Source: Lyophyllum atratum (taxonomy: Eukaryota > Basidiomycota > Agaricomycetes > Agaricales > Lyophyllaceae). From it: DNA of 64,000 nucleotides. Position numbers and translations under genes: made by a program. Below, piece by piece: positions 27,752 through 38,991 of this stretch (within the stretch, counting starts at the first letter, position 1; each line of letters begins with the position of its first letter). The notes under the pieces are model-generated. The model ran no database searches and was not told where the DNA came from. It saw only the letters and a list, made by a program, of their open reading frames with translations. The stretch lies in the NCBI GenBank assembly GCA_014905825.1, contig JACGCN010000003.1:1364001-1428000 (forward strand), given 5' to 3'.

Positions 27752-30700
27752 TCAAATCTCCCCTTCCTCCGGAGTCTCCTCCCGCTTTGACGTGTGCTTC
27801 TCCTCAGTCACTGGTGCTTCATGCTCGCGATCATATCTCGGTCGCTAAACTAGTAGTTAGTGGACGCTGCTCGGGCAAAACCGATCGCATACCTTCTCTG
27901 CACGGTCATCCTGAATGCGATCATCATATACATCCCGTTTTTCCCGTGGTTCCTCCCTATACACTGACGCGCTCCTCTCTCGCTCCTCCTTCGCTGGATG
28001 CGCGTCATACCCTCTACCATCCTTGTCCTTCCTCCTATCGTCATCCCGATGATACGCATGCTTTGATGACTTGTACCCATCTCGGTCCTTGTCCTTGTCA
28101 AAGTCCTTATCCCGGTCACTCCGCCCATAGTCCCTCGACGAGCGGCGTCCATGCCCCTCATGAAGATCATCGTAATGGTGATGCCTCGAACTTCGGCTGT
28201 CACGATCGTAATCCTTGACTCTATCATAGTCTTTTCCGCGATCTCGGTCCCGTTCTCTTTCACGCTCGTGATGATGAGGCTCGCGGTCCTTGTCCCCACG
28301 GTCGCGGTCGCGATCCTTTTCACGGTCACCACGGTCACCTCGATCGCGATCACGGTCGCTATCACGGTGGTCACGCGGCGGTTCCTTGCGTTTCCGGCTC
28401 GTCGTAGACGCGCCATCCTCAGAAACCACTTCTCGTAACCGTTCCTATAAGATTGTCAGCAACCCCAGGAGAACTTCGATACCTAGATGACGCACCTTCT
28501 GTCTCTTGACATACTTCGCGAAGGCAGCTCGGCGCCCTTCATCGTCTTCCACAGCCTGATATTCAGGGAGATGTTTGATCAGGGGTACAACCTGACACGA
28601 GGGCGCTCAGCATCGAAAAATATGGCTAAAAATGAGTAGCGATTTTACCTCCTCGAACGGTAAAGTGATGTCCAAAGGCTCCGACAACTTCTTCAAAGCA
28701 TACCGAAGGTCGTCTTGCAGATGACGCTGTTTTCTTTCCGCCCTCCGTTTTTCCTCAGCCTGCTTTTTCACCGCTGCATCATGGAGCTGGACAAATGGTT
28801 AGTTATCTGTTGACCCGAATTATGATTTTGAATAGTACGCACAGTAATGAAGATATCGACCAAGTCTTTCTCCGACAAGGCATTGACGGCATCATCCGCG
28901 TGAGCTTTGACAACACTCGTGAACTGCTTCTCCGTAGTCTCATGGCCCACAACGAATCCTGCTTCTTTGCCATCTTCCATTTTCACTTCCCTTTCCTTAG
29001 TATTGTATCTCTCGATAGCAGCCTCGACGACGGCAATCTTCCGGTCCAGCTCTTGGTCGAGAAGGTCGACCGCGTCCCAGAAGAGTTCAAGTGGGTTGGA
29101 CCCAGGGTTGCCGAGCATGGAGAGGTAGCGTTCGTCGTCGGCGAACAAGGGGTAAACTTCCTTCCACTTGGTGCGGGCCTTGATTTTGCGGGAGTCGACT
29201 AGACCTTGCAACACATCCTGTGGAGTCTATCAGACTGACGTTGACCCAACTAGAAGAAACTGAGGAATACCCTGAATGCCTCGCGGGGCTTGCGTTCCCT
29301 ACGCGTCTTCTCCACCTGCGCCTTGCGCATCTGATCCTCGTACTCGCGCTCCCGAACACGGCTGTAGTCCTCGAAGGCGAGCAAAATATCAAGCGTGGGC
29401 AACTTGCGGAGCTCGGGGTCTTCATTCCACTCTCGAGATTCAAGGACAAGATTATGTGCCGATCTCCATCGAGTTACGACGTCGACGTTGAGGTCTTTAA
29501 AGAGGGCAACAACCTTGGCTACGCTGCGAGAGCGAGACGCCCGGCTCTCTTGCTGTGATGGAGATGAGCGGGTTAACATGCATTGCGGATCGAAACTACG
29601 CACCACGTCACGCTGCTTCAATTCCGTAACATACTCCTCAAAGATCAGACGGCGTTCGGCTTCGATCTTTGCTTGCGCCCAGATGGGATGCTGAGAGAAG
29701 AGTTTGTCCGCTGTAGGGAATGTGGTGTAGTGGAAGACATTTGGGTTGCCCCTGAGCATGTTGCGGATGGCCGGGCGCAGCTTTGACAACCGTGCTTCTC
29801 TTTCTTCATGTTCTTTGGCCTTAAGTGCTGTAGTGAACTGCCAGAATCACGTCAACCCCATTCATACAAATCGGAATCACGACTCACCTTTTCCCATGCC
29901 GCCTTTTTCTCCGCCAGAGTGTTTAACGCCTTGTATAAAGGATCGGTGATGATGGCTCTCATCGTCTGATCCCAGGTCCAGTTCGCGTCAACGCCAGCCT
30001 TTCTCAAGAGATGCATGAACGCTTTCTCGCCTTCTTCAACCGTCAAAAATCCATTGTGGGGAATGACCGGGTCGTCCGGAAGATTAGGCCGCGCAGGCAG
30101 AATGCTTGTAGGTGCAAGGGGGAGCGCCCCGGTGTGGGCTCCAACTGAGAGGTCGACGCCGTTATGGCCATTGGGCTGGGAAGCGGAAGATGAGGATGGA
30201 TCAGCGCCTCCCATGGGGACAAGTGCACCTTGCATAGACCCGACGGGAGTAAAGCCAGGGGCAGCGATTTGCGCAGGTCTAGTATGGATGAGATGGGAAT
30301 ACGTCGAGAGACAGTTGTCAGACTTACGCGGATGCAGGTGGAGCACTAGGTGGACCCTCCTTTTCAACTTTCTCGAGAACCAAGAGAAGCTCGTCGGGCA
30401 TGTCCCATTTTGACTCCTTCGACTCGGTCTTCGCGGATGTGTCAATGCTCATGGCATTTGGGCCACAGTAAAAAAACTCACGTTGTAATAATATTTGCGA
30501 CCCCCAGAGAAGTATTCCTTCCACTTGGTCTGGTTGAGCGCACGCTTAAAAAAGAGCAGTTCAGAACTTTGGGCAAGGCCTCCAATACCAACTGATACAT
30601 ACCTCGAAGGGTGTTTTCAGGTCTGTGATAGAGTTAATATAGGTAAATTGCAAAATAGAAATGCCTACGTACCATCTGGCTTCTCCCATACACTTTCCCT

Positions 30701-30889
30701 TGAGGCAGTATTGAACCAGTACGTCCGCCCCTCCGGATTGCGGTGTTCAGTCTGGAAAGTATGGTAAGTGACAGTTATTTTCAGAGATATAGTATAGATC
30801 ACATACCCATATATTCATGACTGCTTGGGCTGGAGTAGCCTATAGAAGGTTCAGTGACAGTACTTAGTTGAAGAAGGGAGACTGACCAT
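27752..30889 (-). CDS. PRP40: U1 snRNP splicing factor PRP40 (WW and FF domains)
   Basis: Prp40/PRPF40 bridges the 5' splice site (U1 snRNP) and the branch-point protein in early spliceosomes. Two WW domains open the protein: [14 protein letters not shown] with SVWEKPDDL (30690-30760), and [16 protein letters not shown] with SKWDMPDEL (30400-30540). FF domains follow, for example [20 protein letters not shown] near 29960-30030 and YFSGG-distal repeats to about 28600. The C-terminus is a long Arg/Asp/Glu/His-rich region (27890-28440) seen in fungal Prp40. The start ATG (30887-30889) is immediately followed by a GT donor, so the first coding exon is three bases long; the next exon begins [11 protein letters not shown]. 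At the 3' end, using the second of two adjacent acceptors gives the terminus [10 protein letters not shown] and a TGA at 27752-27754. Confidence 0.92.
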
Positions 30890-31215
30890 TATGACTTGGA
30901 TCAGAAGCAGCCAAAAGTGAATTCGGCTAAGGCCACTGTTTGCCCTTGTTATAATTTGAAGCTGTCAGCGCCAAGTAACCATTATAATTCATCAGATTCT
31001 TTACATCCTTAGTACGTATCTCGCCCTTGGATTCTCCAGTGCACAATTCATTGCCGAGGCCTTCCCCTATGTATAATTTGCCGAATTGTGCCAACCGATA
31101 TTTCTGTGGAAATCGCGACGGCCTTTGAGCAACGGTCGCGTAAACAAGGCTAAACATAGTTACAGAGACTTGTCCGTCTTTCACGCCCATCTGGATTTTG
31201 AGGATCTCATTAGGA
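30890..31215. promoter_or_regulatory. divergent promoter between PRP40 and a coiled-coil gene
   Basis: The 326-bp gap separates the ATG of PRP40 (-) from the ATG of the gene at 31216 (+). It must carry both promoters. The plus-strand frame of the downstream gene stays open to 31198 but contains no earlier ATG. Nothing else is visible. Confidence 0.45.
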
Positions 31216-32586
31216 ATGCAATACGATACCCAGGACGACGTCTTCACCAAAAGTTCTCATTTTCTCTCTGCTTCTCCCCGCAAATCCCCCACGCGACCCA
31301 ACGTCAAGAATCGCAAATCCAACGCTTCCCTACGCAGCCCCACCTTGGCCGTAGACGACGATGCCGCCAACGGTCGCCATTCACTCGCTCACGAGCTGGC
31401 AGTGGCCATGATGCCAGAGCCTAGTGCAGGGTCCAGATTGCTAGCAGAAGAATTTGGTATCGAATACGATGAGGGTGCAGAGGGCATCGACGAGGAAGTC
31501 CATCCCAACGGTGGCGTACAGATCGTCATCGACGACACACACACTCCTTCATTTGCGACCGAGCTAAGCTCAGCGTCTTTCGGCACCGAAATACCTCCGT
31601 CCGACCTTGACCATGCGCCGCCCGAGTATGACCCTGTGTTTGGCAGTCCATCCGCGTCGAAGAGTCAGCGGAAAGAAAGGCCGCAACAAGATGCAATGGA
31701 ACTCTTAGCCCAGAACCTAGAATCTACCGATAAATTCCTCACCCACCTCCGAACACTCGATGTCGACCCCGGTTCATCCGGCGCGCAGCAACCAGCACTA
31801 GAGCGCATTGCTTCAGACGTTATACGCCGAATCAACGAGACGACGCGTGATCGCGAAGGACAAGTGCGAGAACTGCTAGAATACGAGCGGGAATTCAGGA
31901 GGATTGCAGGGGAGGTTGGTGGCAACGATGTCTTGGGACGTTTGGAAGAACTCGCTGCTATGGATGACCTATCCGAAGATAAACCCCCACAAAGTGCCCG
32001 ACCAGAATCCAGGCATATGCTGGATATGGTAGAAGAAGAGTCCTCGCACAGACTCCAGCGCTCACACTCGGTTTCGCAGGATTGGGAGACCGATCCTGAC
32101 CTCCTCGGTGACGACGACGACGATTACGAGACGGTGGTGGCCTCGCCTGTCAAGGATTCATTCCCCGCGCCACCTCCGATTACCGGAGACCCCACACCGG
32201 CAAAGACGATACCACAACTCGCAGATCTACGTTCCTTCACTGCCTCTCTCGTCACCTCGCTCGCTACCATCTCCGAACAAGCACAGGTCAATGGAGCTGC
32301 GACCACAGAAGCAGGTCGGAAGATCCGTGCCTTGAAGAATAAGCTGGGCGGTTGGCGTACGGACTGGGACAGTGCGGAGAGGAGCCGATTGAAGATTGAT
32401 AGATGGGAGGCTGGAATACTAGACGGCGATGAGCACGAGGGCAGCAATGGCCCGCCTATACCAACGTTCTCAGCAACGAAGAAGAGAGTAGATGGAAGGA
32501 AGGTGGTAGAAGAGCATCTACACGCTTTTGAACGTGCGCTGGCCGACGCGGCGGTCAAGACCCAAGCTATCATGGCCGCATCATGA
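31216..32586 (+). CDS. unrecognised acidic coiled-coil protein
   Basis: A single uninterrupted exon of about 456 residues from the ATG at 31216 (MQYDTQDDVFTKSSHFLSAS) to TGA at 32584-32586. The N-terminal 150 residues are Ser/Pro/Asp-rich and look disordered. A helical region follows (AMELLAQNLESTDKFLTHLR, then VIRRINETTRDREGQVREL and YEREFRRIAGEVGG), then an acidic linker with a DDDDDYE run near 32115. The C-terminal helices include TEAGRKIRALKNKLGGWRTD and VVEEHLHAFERALADAAVKT. I do not recognise a family. Heptad-like spacing suggests a coiled coil and a structural or adaptor role. The lack of introns is unusual for this window. Codon use looks normal and both strands' neighbours are housekeeping genes. 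Confidence 0.8.
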   Translation: MQYDTQDDVFTKSSHFLSASPRKSPTRPNVKNRKSNASLRSPTLAVDDDAANGRHSLAHELAVAMMPEPSAGSRLLAEEFGIEYDEGAEGIDEEVHPNGGVQIVIDDTHTPSFATELSSASFGTEIPPSDLDHAPPEYDPVFGSPSASKSQRKERPQQDAMELLAQNLESTDKFLTHLRTLDVDPGSSGAQQPALERIASDVIRRINETTRDREGQVRELLEYEREFRRIAGEVGGNDVLGRLEELAAMDDLSEDKPPQSARPESRHMLDMVEEESSHRLQRSHSVSQDWETDPDLLGDDDDDYETVVASPVKDSFPAPPPITGDPTPAKTIPQLADLRSFTASLVTSLATISEQAQVNGAATTEAGRKIRALKNKLGGWRTDWDSAERSRLKIDRWEAGILDGDEHEGSNGPPIPTFSATKKRVDGRKVVEEHLHAFERALADAAVKTQAIMAAS

Positions 32587-32749
32587 TTGTTTACGACTCT
32601 TAATATTCAGCAGGCATTGCATTCCACCATCTCCTGACTAACATATCTTCTCATTAGTTCTTCTCTTACTTGTACACCTCCCACGCGCTATCTACACTCC
32701 CAGCTAGATGGAAGTTGTGTTTACCAATACCCCGCCACACATCGGAACC

Positions 32750-35700
32750 CTATCCATTGTATTTGAACCTTCGGAAATCAGCATTGATGCAATGTTCAAT
32801 TCGAAATACTCTTACCAGACCGTCCTATGGGAAGTTTGAGCGTGATGAGCAGGCATTCAGGACGTATGGTTTCATTGACTAACCGTGTATCCACTGCCTC
32901 CTTCCGAACTGATCGTTTGGGGTCGTCAAGAACTTTCGCTAGCTCACGCAGAACAATAGCTTTAGACGGGTGCAGGACATCGTACCGCACGATTGTAGGC
33001 AAAACACCAAGATATTGTACAGCGGTAGTTCTCACTCGCTGTCGAGTTGGGAATGAGATCTCTGAAAAGTGATACAGGACTACAACGTACCACAGAAGGC
33101 ATCTCACTAGCCATGCTGTTTTTTAGCATGTATGTAACTAGAGTCGACGCATGTTCGGAGACGAGGCTCTGTTCCGAGGCATCCCCTTCTGCAGCAGCGA
33201 GGAATGTATCGATGACATCAGCCCGGATATCGAAATCCGGAAGTTCAAGTCCGCGAAGAAGGAGGGGCATCAGCTAGTGGCGCAATGATCAGAGCAACAT
33301 GGGTCAGTTTTACCACAATTACGCACGGATGGCATTGCATGTGCGTATGCCGCTTTTGGAATCGCCTTGATCAGCGACGTCAGTGCAACAAGATAAGCAG
33401 TTTGCTCATGCGGTGGCTCTGTTGCTAGTTATCGTCACCCGTCAACGCGCTATGAAAGAGATGCGTACTGCTCGAATCCTGTGCGCCTGCAATGATACGT
33501 GGGAGAATACCGTTCACAAACTTCTGGGCATGCAAAATCTGGTATTGCTAGTAAGTCTAATTGGCCTTCCAGATGAGAGAAAAAGACGGTCACTTTGATA
33601 ACAGCATGATGTCGTTTAGTGAGGATTTGATCAGAGCTTGCAATCTGGCCTAACGCCTTTGCTGCATCCCAGCCGATCTCATCATCGCCAAACACCTCGA
33701 AGAGACGATCTGTGAAGCGCGTGGACGATGGTTCTTTACGTACTACCAAGGCTTTGGATATCTACCACGAGTAATGAGTGCCACTTAATTCACGTCAAAG
33801 ATCATTTGTTGCTTACCCAAACCCACGCCTGAATAGCCTGACGCCGTTGATCAATGGACACCTCAGCATTACCTATATACTGGGGCCAGAAACTGTTGAG
33901 CTTCTCCTCCAAGAAAGTAGTGGCACCTATTGAAGATAAAACAAGGTGAGACTTTGGATGACTGACGGACGAGCATGACCGACTTTCGGCATGCTTGTTC
34001 ACTACGGAGGAGATCAAGTGCCAAGCGGACTCCCTCTGGAGATAATGGTCCGCAAGAGTGAGGCTCCAGACCAGCAGTCGGTCAAGGAACGCATCCAGCG
34101 CTGGTGGCGATGGCAGGACCTACGCACAAAAATTAATGACGAGTTCGTATATAAGGGGTATATCATACCTCCTTGTGTGCGGTGACAACGCCTGCACTGA
34201 ACAACGCCAGCAAATTCTTTTGAACAGTCGGCGCCGAGTCCTGAAAGCTGAAGTAAGAAACACAGGACTTCTATGCGCAGATAGTCTTGTTACATCAAAG
34301 AGACAAAGTTTCACGTCAGATGGAAGTTTCTGAAGACCTTCAGCAACCCCTTGGATCTCCCCGGACGAGAGCGCTTTGAATATGGCTGCGACAAAATCTG
34401 CTTGCCTCCTTTCCCTCAAGTAAGCCATGGGACAAACAAAACTCGGGATGCGAATGTGACTCACCCCGCTGGGACACACTGGGTGACTAGTGTGATAATC
34501 TCACCAGCAGTTCTGACCAAGCGATGATCCGTAGCAACCATGCCCTGCTCCGACTGGAGGGCAGAAAAGATGAAGAGGTTATACAGGCCAGGAACTAGGC
34601 GCTCGATATACTTCGCCACGTCAGGGTGGTTCGCATCGACCTTCGCTGATAATGTATCTGCGATGGTTTTCAGCAGAGAGTGCGCGTATGCGGCATCAGG
34701 TTCTATGTCCTCCGTTACGTGGCGCTTCGTCGATGGCACACATATCAAGTCGACCTTCGTGGTGAGCCGTACCACCAGGATCTCGAATAACTGGGGGTGG
34801 ACGCACAGCGTCCTCAACGCCAAAAGAGTCCTCCAACACTTCATCCTCTCAGTCGCAGCATCACGAGACGGAGAACGGTCAGGTAGGCAGCTGAAAAGCA
34901 TCGGTAATGTTTGCTCCTGAATGTGCTGAGGCGAAGTCTTGGAGATAGTGTTCAAAATTCCCAATATCGCGGAGTCACTGATACGCAGAAGATAATAAAC
35001 AAATTGCTCGGCAAACGTATGAGTTCCAAATTACCTGAAATCATCGTTTTCAGCGTCCTCGGATTGGAAAACTTCATCGACCAAGTGAACAATGAAAGCC
35101 AATTCTTGGTTGGAAAGAAGGTTTTTGGTGGTGATCAATCCCCTGAGCACTGCCAGAGCAGGAATACGCGAGGCAGGTGCCTTTAGACCAACACTCACGA
35201 CACCCAGAACTTCATCTTTGAACGGCATCATCGGAACTACAGTATCCTCTGACACCTCTTCGGGCATGGAATCACGAGCCGCGTTGACAAGATCGGCGAG
35301 TAGCAATAGTATTGGTGGCCGATTGGAAACTTCATTAGGATCTAAAAAGAGCTTAACGAGGTGAGGAACGGCTTGGGTCAACGTATACCGCGCCACGGAT
35401 GCTGTGTAGACGCCATCAAACATATGCCTCTATGTCGTTAATACGGCGGCCACGTACGAGTTGTGGCCATAAATGCGCAAAGCACTTTGATCGCAGGCCT
35501 TGCCTGATTTTTTTCTGGCTCGCGCAAAATGTGAATACATTCTTCACAGACATCTCTGGCAAGTCCTTGGATGTCATCGTCGGATTCAATTCCATCCTCT
35601 TCATGCGTGTATATTGTTTCCACAAGAGCCTGGGTAGTTTTCAGCGCTTCTGCTTCTGTTAATGGATCGGTGGGTTGGAAAATCTATACTGGTTCGATTA

Positions 35701-36923
35701 AGGACCTTTTCACGCGAGAGTGAAAGGAATTACTTGCCTCTAGCTTCAAGGCATTCCATAACTTCCGCGCGGAGATGCGGGCTAATGTGGAGCCATAAAT
35801 TGGCAGACACAATGACATTGTTTGGAGGGTGTCTCTCTGGGAAAGCAATAAGCGAATGAGAGATGTATCAGTGAAAGAGCTATGCCTTTGTGGTAGGCGA
35901 GCCAGCAGTGAGTTTCTCCAAGAAGACAGGAACAGCCATTGGACCAAACGACGGTGAGGCGTTAAGGGAGCCTCTATTGGATCCAACGTCAACTCTGTTA
36001 CGTAGTGTAAACTTGTAGCCCTTACCTGAGCGCCTTCTGCAGATCCTCGGTGGTGATTCCATAAGGATCATTTGGTGGAGGTCTGAATGTAATCGGGAAA
36101 TAGCAATATGTAATGTTAAATAAGGACTGTAAAAGTGGTCTTGTCAAAAACAAAATGATTCACAGGGGAGAGAATACGCACTTCGACGTGATCAGATATA
36201 TCGAATTCTATGAGGATCACACGAGCAATCGCAAAGGCAACGAGCAAGTTACGAGGGTCCTTTTCTCCTTCCGCTAGCGAGATATATCCTGCAATAAAGG
36301 CTTTTCCCATAGCCTTGAGAGCTACCATGTGTGAGAAGCGAGGGGAAGAGATTGAACATCTCACAAACCATCTCGGTTCCGTGCCATGAGGTTATCTATT
36401 ATCGAGAAAACTTGGAACCTAACCGAATGAACGATGGCTTTCATTTTGACGTGCCGAAAGAGACTTGGGGTGAAGGAGTATGAGACTAGAAGGATATAGG
36501 TATAACTTGGTCTTACGCCTGTGTGATGGTTGTAGCCTCCATAGCAGAGCATGCGGGTAGAGTCGTCAGCGTATTTAATCCCTTCAATGAAGGGATTATT
36601 GTCTCTGTGTCGTCCAATTTGCCGCAGTAGAAGGTCGTTAGAACGCGAACTGCGTGATGACTAGTGAGGCAAAATGACAAGAGATGATCATCGGACGTCG
36701 TTACCAGATTGTCGATTGAGTTTCTCTGGGGGGAAACGACTCAAGACCATAGATAGGAAGTCGACACCTGTAGACTCGGGATCAGTCTCAAGATGGGCAA
36801 CGTTTCGTCGGGTTTCTGAGTGGTACCCTTTGTCCGTAGTTCATCTTCCTCGGAGGTGAGGTATTCCCCAAGGGCTTTAACAACGTCGAGTAGCGTAATC
36901 CTGTCATTGGACATCTCTGTCAT
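32750..36923 (-). CDS. MET18: MMS19/MET18 cytosolic iron-sulfur targeting protein
   Basis: HEAT-repeat scaffold of the CIA targeting complex that delivers 4Fe-4S clusters to DNA polymerases, helicases such as XPD/Rad3 and other nuclear proteins. The ATG at 36923 opens MTEMSNDRITLLDVVKALGE, and a second ATG lies three codons in. The first exons give LGEYLTSEEDELRTKG and, after introns, VDFLSMVLSRFPPEKLNRQS (near 36720-36770), close to the family's N-terminal domain. PPPNDPYGITTEDLQKAL (near 36020-36085) matches the conserved MMS19 N-terminal block. HEAT-type helices fill the rest, for example GYNHHTG near 36520, PALAVLRGLITTKNLLSNQ near 35130, and IASSDQILTKRHHAVIKI near 33600. About 20 short introns are present. 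The last exons give VDTRTVWFKYNG and a TAG at 32750-32752. About 1,000 residues, as in other eukaryotes. Confidence 0.87.
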
Positions 36924-37224
36924 CTTCTCAGTTGCTGCATGATAAGGACTTGTATTTCGGAGGCATGCCTGATACCGTTTGCTCTATCTCTTCATCTCTT
37001 GCAGATGCCATCCATGTTCCAACGAGTCTCTCTGCAGACGCCATGGCTGCTGTCCGATGGCTTTGGCGATATAATATCGTCCGAGAAGGTCGAGAGACAG
37101 AAATGGACTTTATTTGTCACGTGTGGACGAGAGGCGTCGCGTTGCCGGCTGCCCTGAAGACTTGTTTTTCCTCCGAGTCCGAGTCCGAGTTGCACTGTTC
37201 ATGTTCTGACTGGCCGTACCGCAC
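36924..37224. promoter_or_regulatory. divergent promoter of MMS19 and the MidA-like gene
   Basis: This 301-bp gap between two divergent ATGs holds both promoters. A CACGTG E-box core (GTCACGTGTG) lies near 37117. Short frames here show no conserved sequence. Confidence 0.45.
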
Positions 37225-38957
37225 ATGCTACCTTTGGGCACAGTGTCCTCCCGATGTCTGTGGAAACGTTCAACGCATGACCTCCTGCGTCGCGCTTTTT
37301 CCTCGACCCCCTACCGAGCGAAAACTAAGCTGCCCGTCAGAAAGGATCCCCATGTGCCGCACGATAAGTGGAACTACAACGTTTCGCCATTTCTTCAGAC
37401 TTCGGATACCAAGGCCACGGAATTCAAGACCGTTGACGCGAACTCTTTGGAAAATGTAACTCAACCTCCACGCGGAGTAAAGATGCTTGTGCGCGACTTC
37501 ATCGAGGATTCCTTGTATAATCCAAACTACGGATACTTTCCCAAGCAAGCGACTATATTCAACGCCGACAACAGCACCGTAGATTTCGCGTCGTTGAGGG
37601 ATACAGCTGAATTCCAGGAGGAGGTTGGTCAGAAGTATGCGGCATATGGTGCCGACAGACATGATGGTCCTGGCAGGCAACTGTGGCATACTCCAACGGA
37701 GCTCTTCAAAGTGCGTGATTTATGCCGCCCGTAACTTTACGGAACGATTTATTCTGTTGCATCTGATAGCCTTGGTATGGTCGAGCGATTGCCCAGTGTC
37801 TTGTGGCCGAGTATCTGCTCAAATACTTCCCTTACGAGGATTTTATCGTATATGAAATTGGGGCAGGCAACGGGACGCTGGCCATGGACATTCTCAACTA
37901 CCTGCAGGAACAATATCCCGAAGTGTATGAAAGGACACGGTACAATATCATTGAGATCAGTGATAGCCTTGTCACGTTGCAGAAGGAGCGGTTAGCCAAG
38001 GTTCACCCAGGCGTTCAAGTTGTCCATAAGAGTATCTTTCATTGGAAGACGAGGGAGCCTGCACCTTGTTATTTTATTGCGATGGAGGTCATCGTGAGTG
38101 GTCGCTCTAGCATGCACAATTTGTCTATCCCTTAACCGTTGTGCCAGGACAATTTTGCTCATGATGTAGTTCGATACGACCTTCGTTCAATGGAACCTTA
38201 TCAAGGCATGGTTACCATAGATTCCCAGGGTGATTTCGACACAATCTACACTCCCGTCACCGATCCTCTGATATCCGAGTTCTTGGAACTTCGGCGCCGA
38301 CTTGGGCACAGTTTACCTGTCAGTAGAATCCTACAGTCTTCGGAGGCCTTGCGGAAGCTCTACCTATCCCTCCCATTCGCTCCCAATTTATCGAAGGAAG
38401 AGTATATACCGACCCGCCTTGTCAGCCTTCTGCGTATCCTCCGCAACCACTTCCCTCGACATCGGCTGCTCCTTTCCGACTTTTCATCCCTCCCCGACAC
38501 AGTTCCTGGGGTTAACTCTCCCGTTGTCCAAACACGGTTTCGAAATGTTACGGTACCTTGCAGCACACTTCTTGTGAGGCAAGGGTACTTCGATATCTTC
38601 TTCCCTACCAACTTCGAACGCCTGCGGGACATGTATGAGTACATGATCTCACATGCTCCTCAGCCAAGCAATCCGGATCCAGATCTTTCCTTGCCAATGC
38701 GAGCTACGCCACTGATGACCACCTCCACTTCCATGTCCCTCGGTGAGGACTTTTTTTCCTCGCGACAACTTAGTAACCGCAGAAGTCCCCTGGATGGTGT
38801 TACTTCAGCCAGCGGACTCCCTGTGGGGGAAAGAAAATCGAGCGTGTTCACGCATTCGGAATTCATGGAAACATACGGGGATCTCAACAAGACTCGCTTG
38901 CAGAACGGGGAGAATCCAATGCTTGACTTCTATAAAAATGTCAAGTTCCTGTTCTAA
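37225..38957 (+). CDS. mitochondrial MidA/DUF185-family SAM methyltransferase
   Basis: Member of the MidA family; the best-known member, NDUFAF7, dimethylates an arginine of a complex I subunit during assembly. The ATG at 37225 opens MLPLGTVSSRCLWKRSTHDL and continues LLRRAFSSTPYRAK, a textbook import presequence. Family blocks: VRDFIEDSLYNPNYGYFPKQ near 37490-37545, the SAM-binding glycine loop YEIGAGNGTLAMDIL near 37850-37890, and CYFIAMEVIDNFAHDVV spanning an intron near 38070-38170. The last exon is long (from about 38148) and ends KNVKFLF with a TAA at 38955-38957. Two introns are clear, near 37710-37770 and 38094-38147. It resembles the second, less studied fungal member of the family as much as NDUFAF7, so I leave the symbol blank. 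Confidence 0.82.
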
Positions 38958-38991
38958 CTGGTAATGCTGGCGGTTACTGGGTAACAAGGGT

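Noticed and set aside
28151..28490. Plus-strand frames rich in Arg/Ser over the PRP40 3' end
   Set aside because: They are antisense readings of the Arg/Asp-rich PRP40 C-terminus, which has matching introns and family domains on the other strand.
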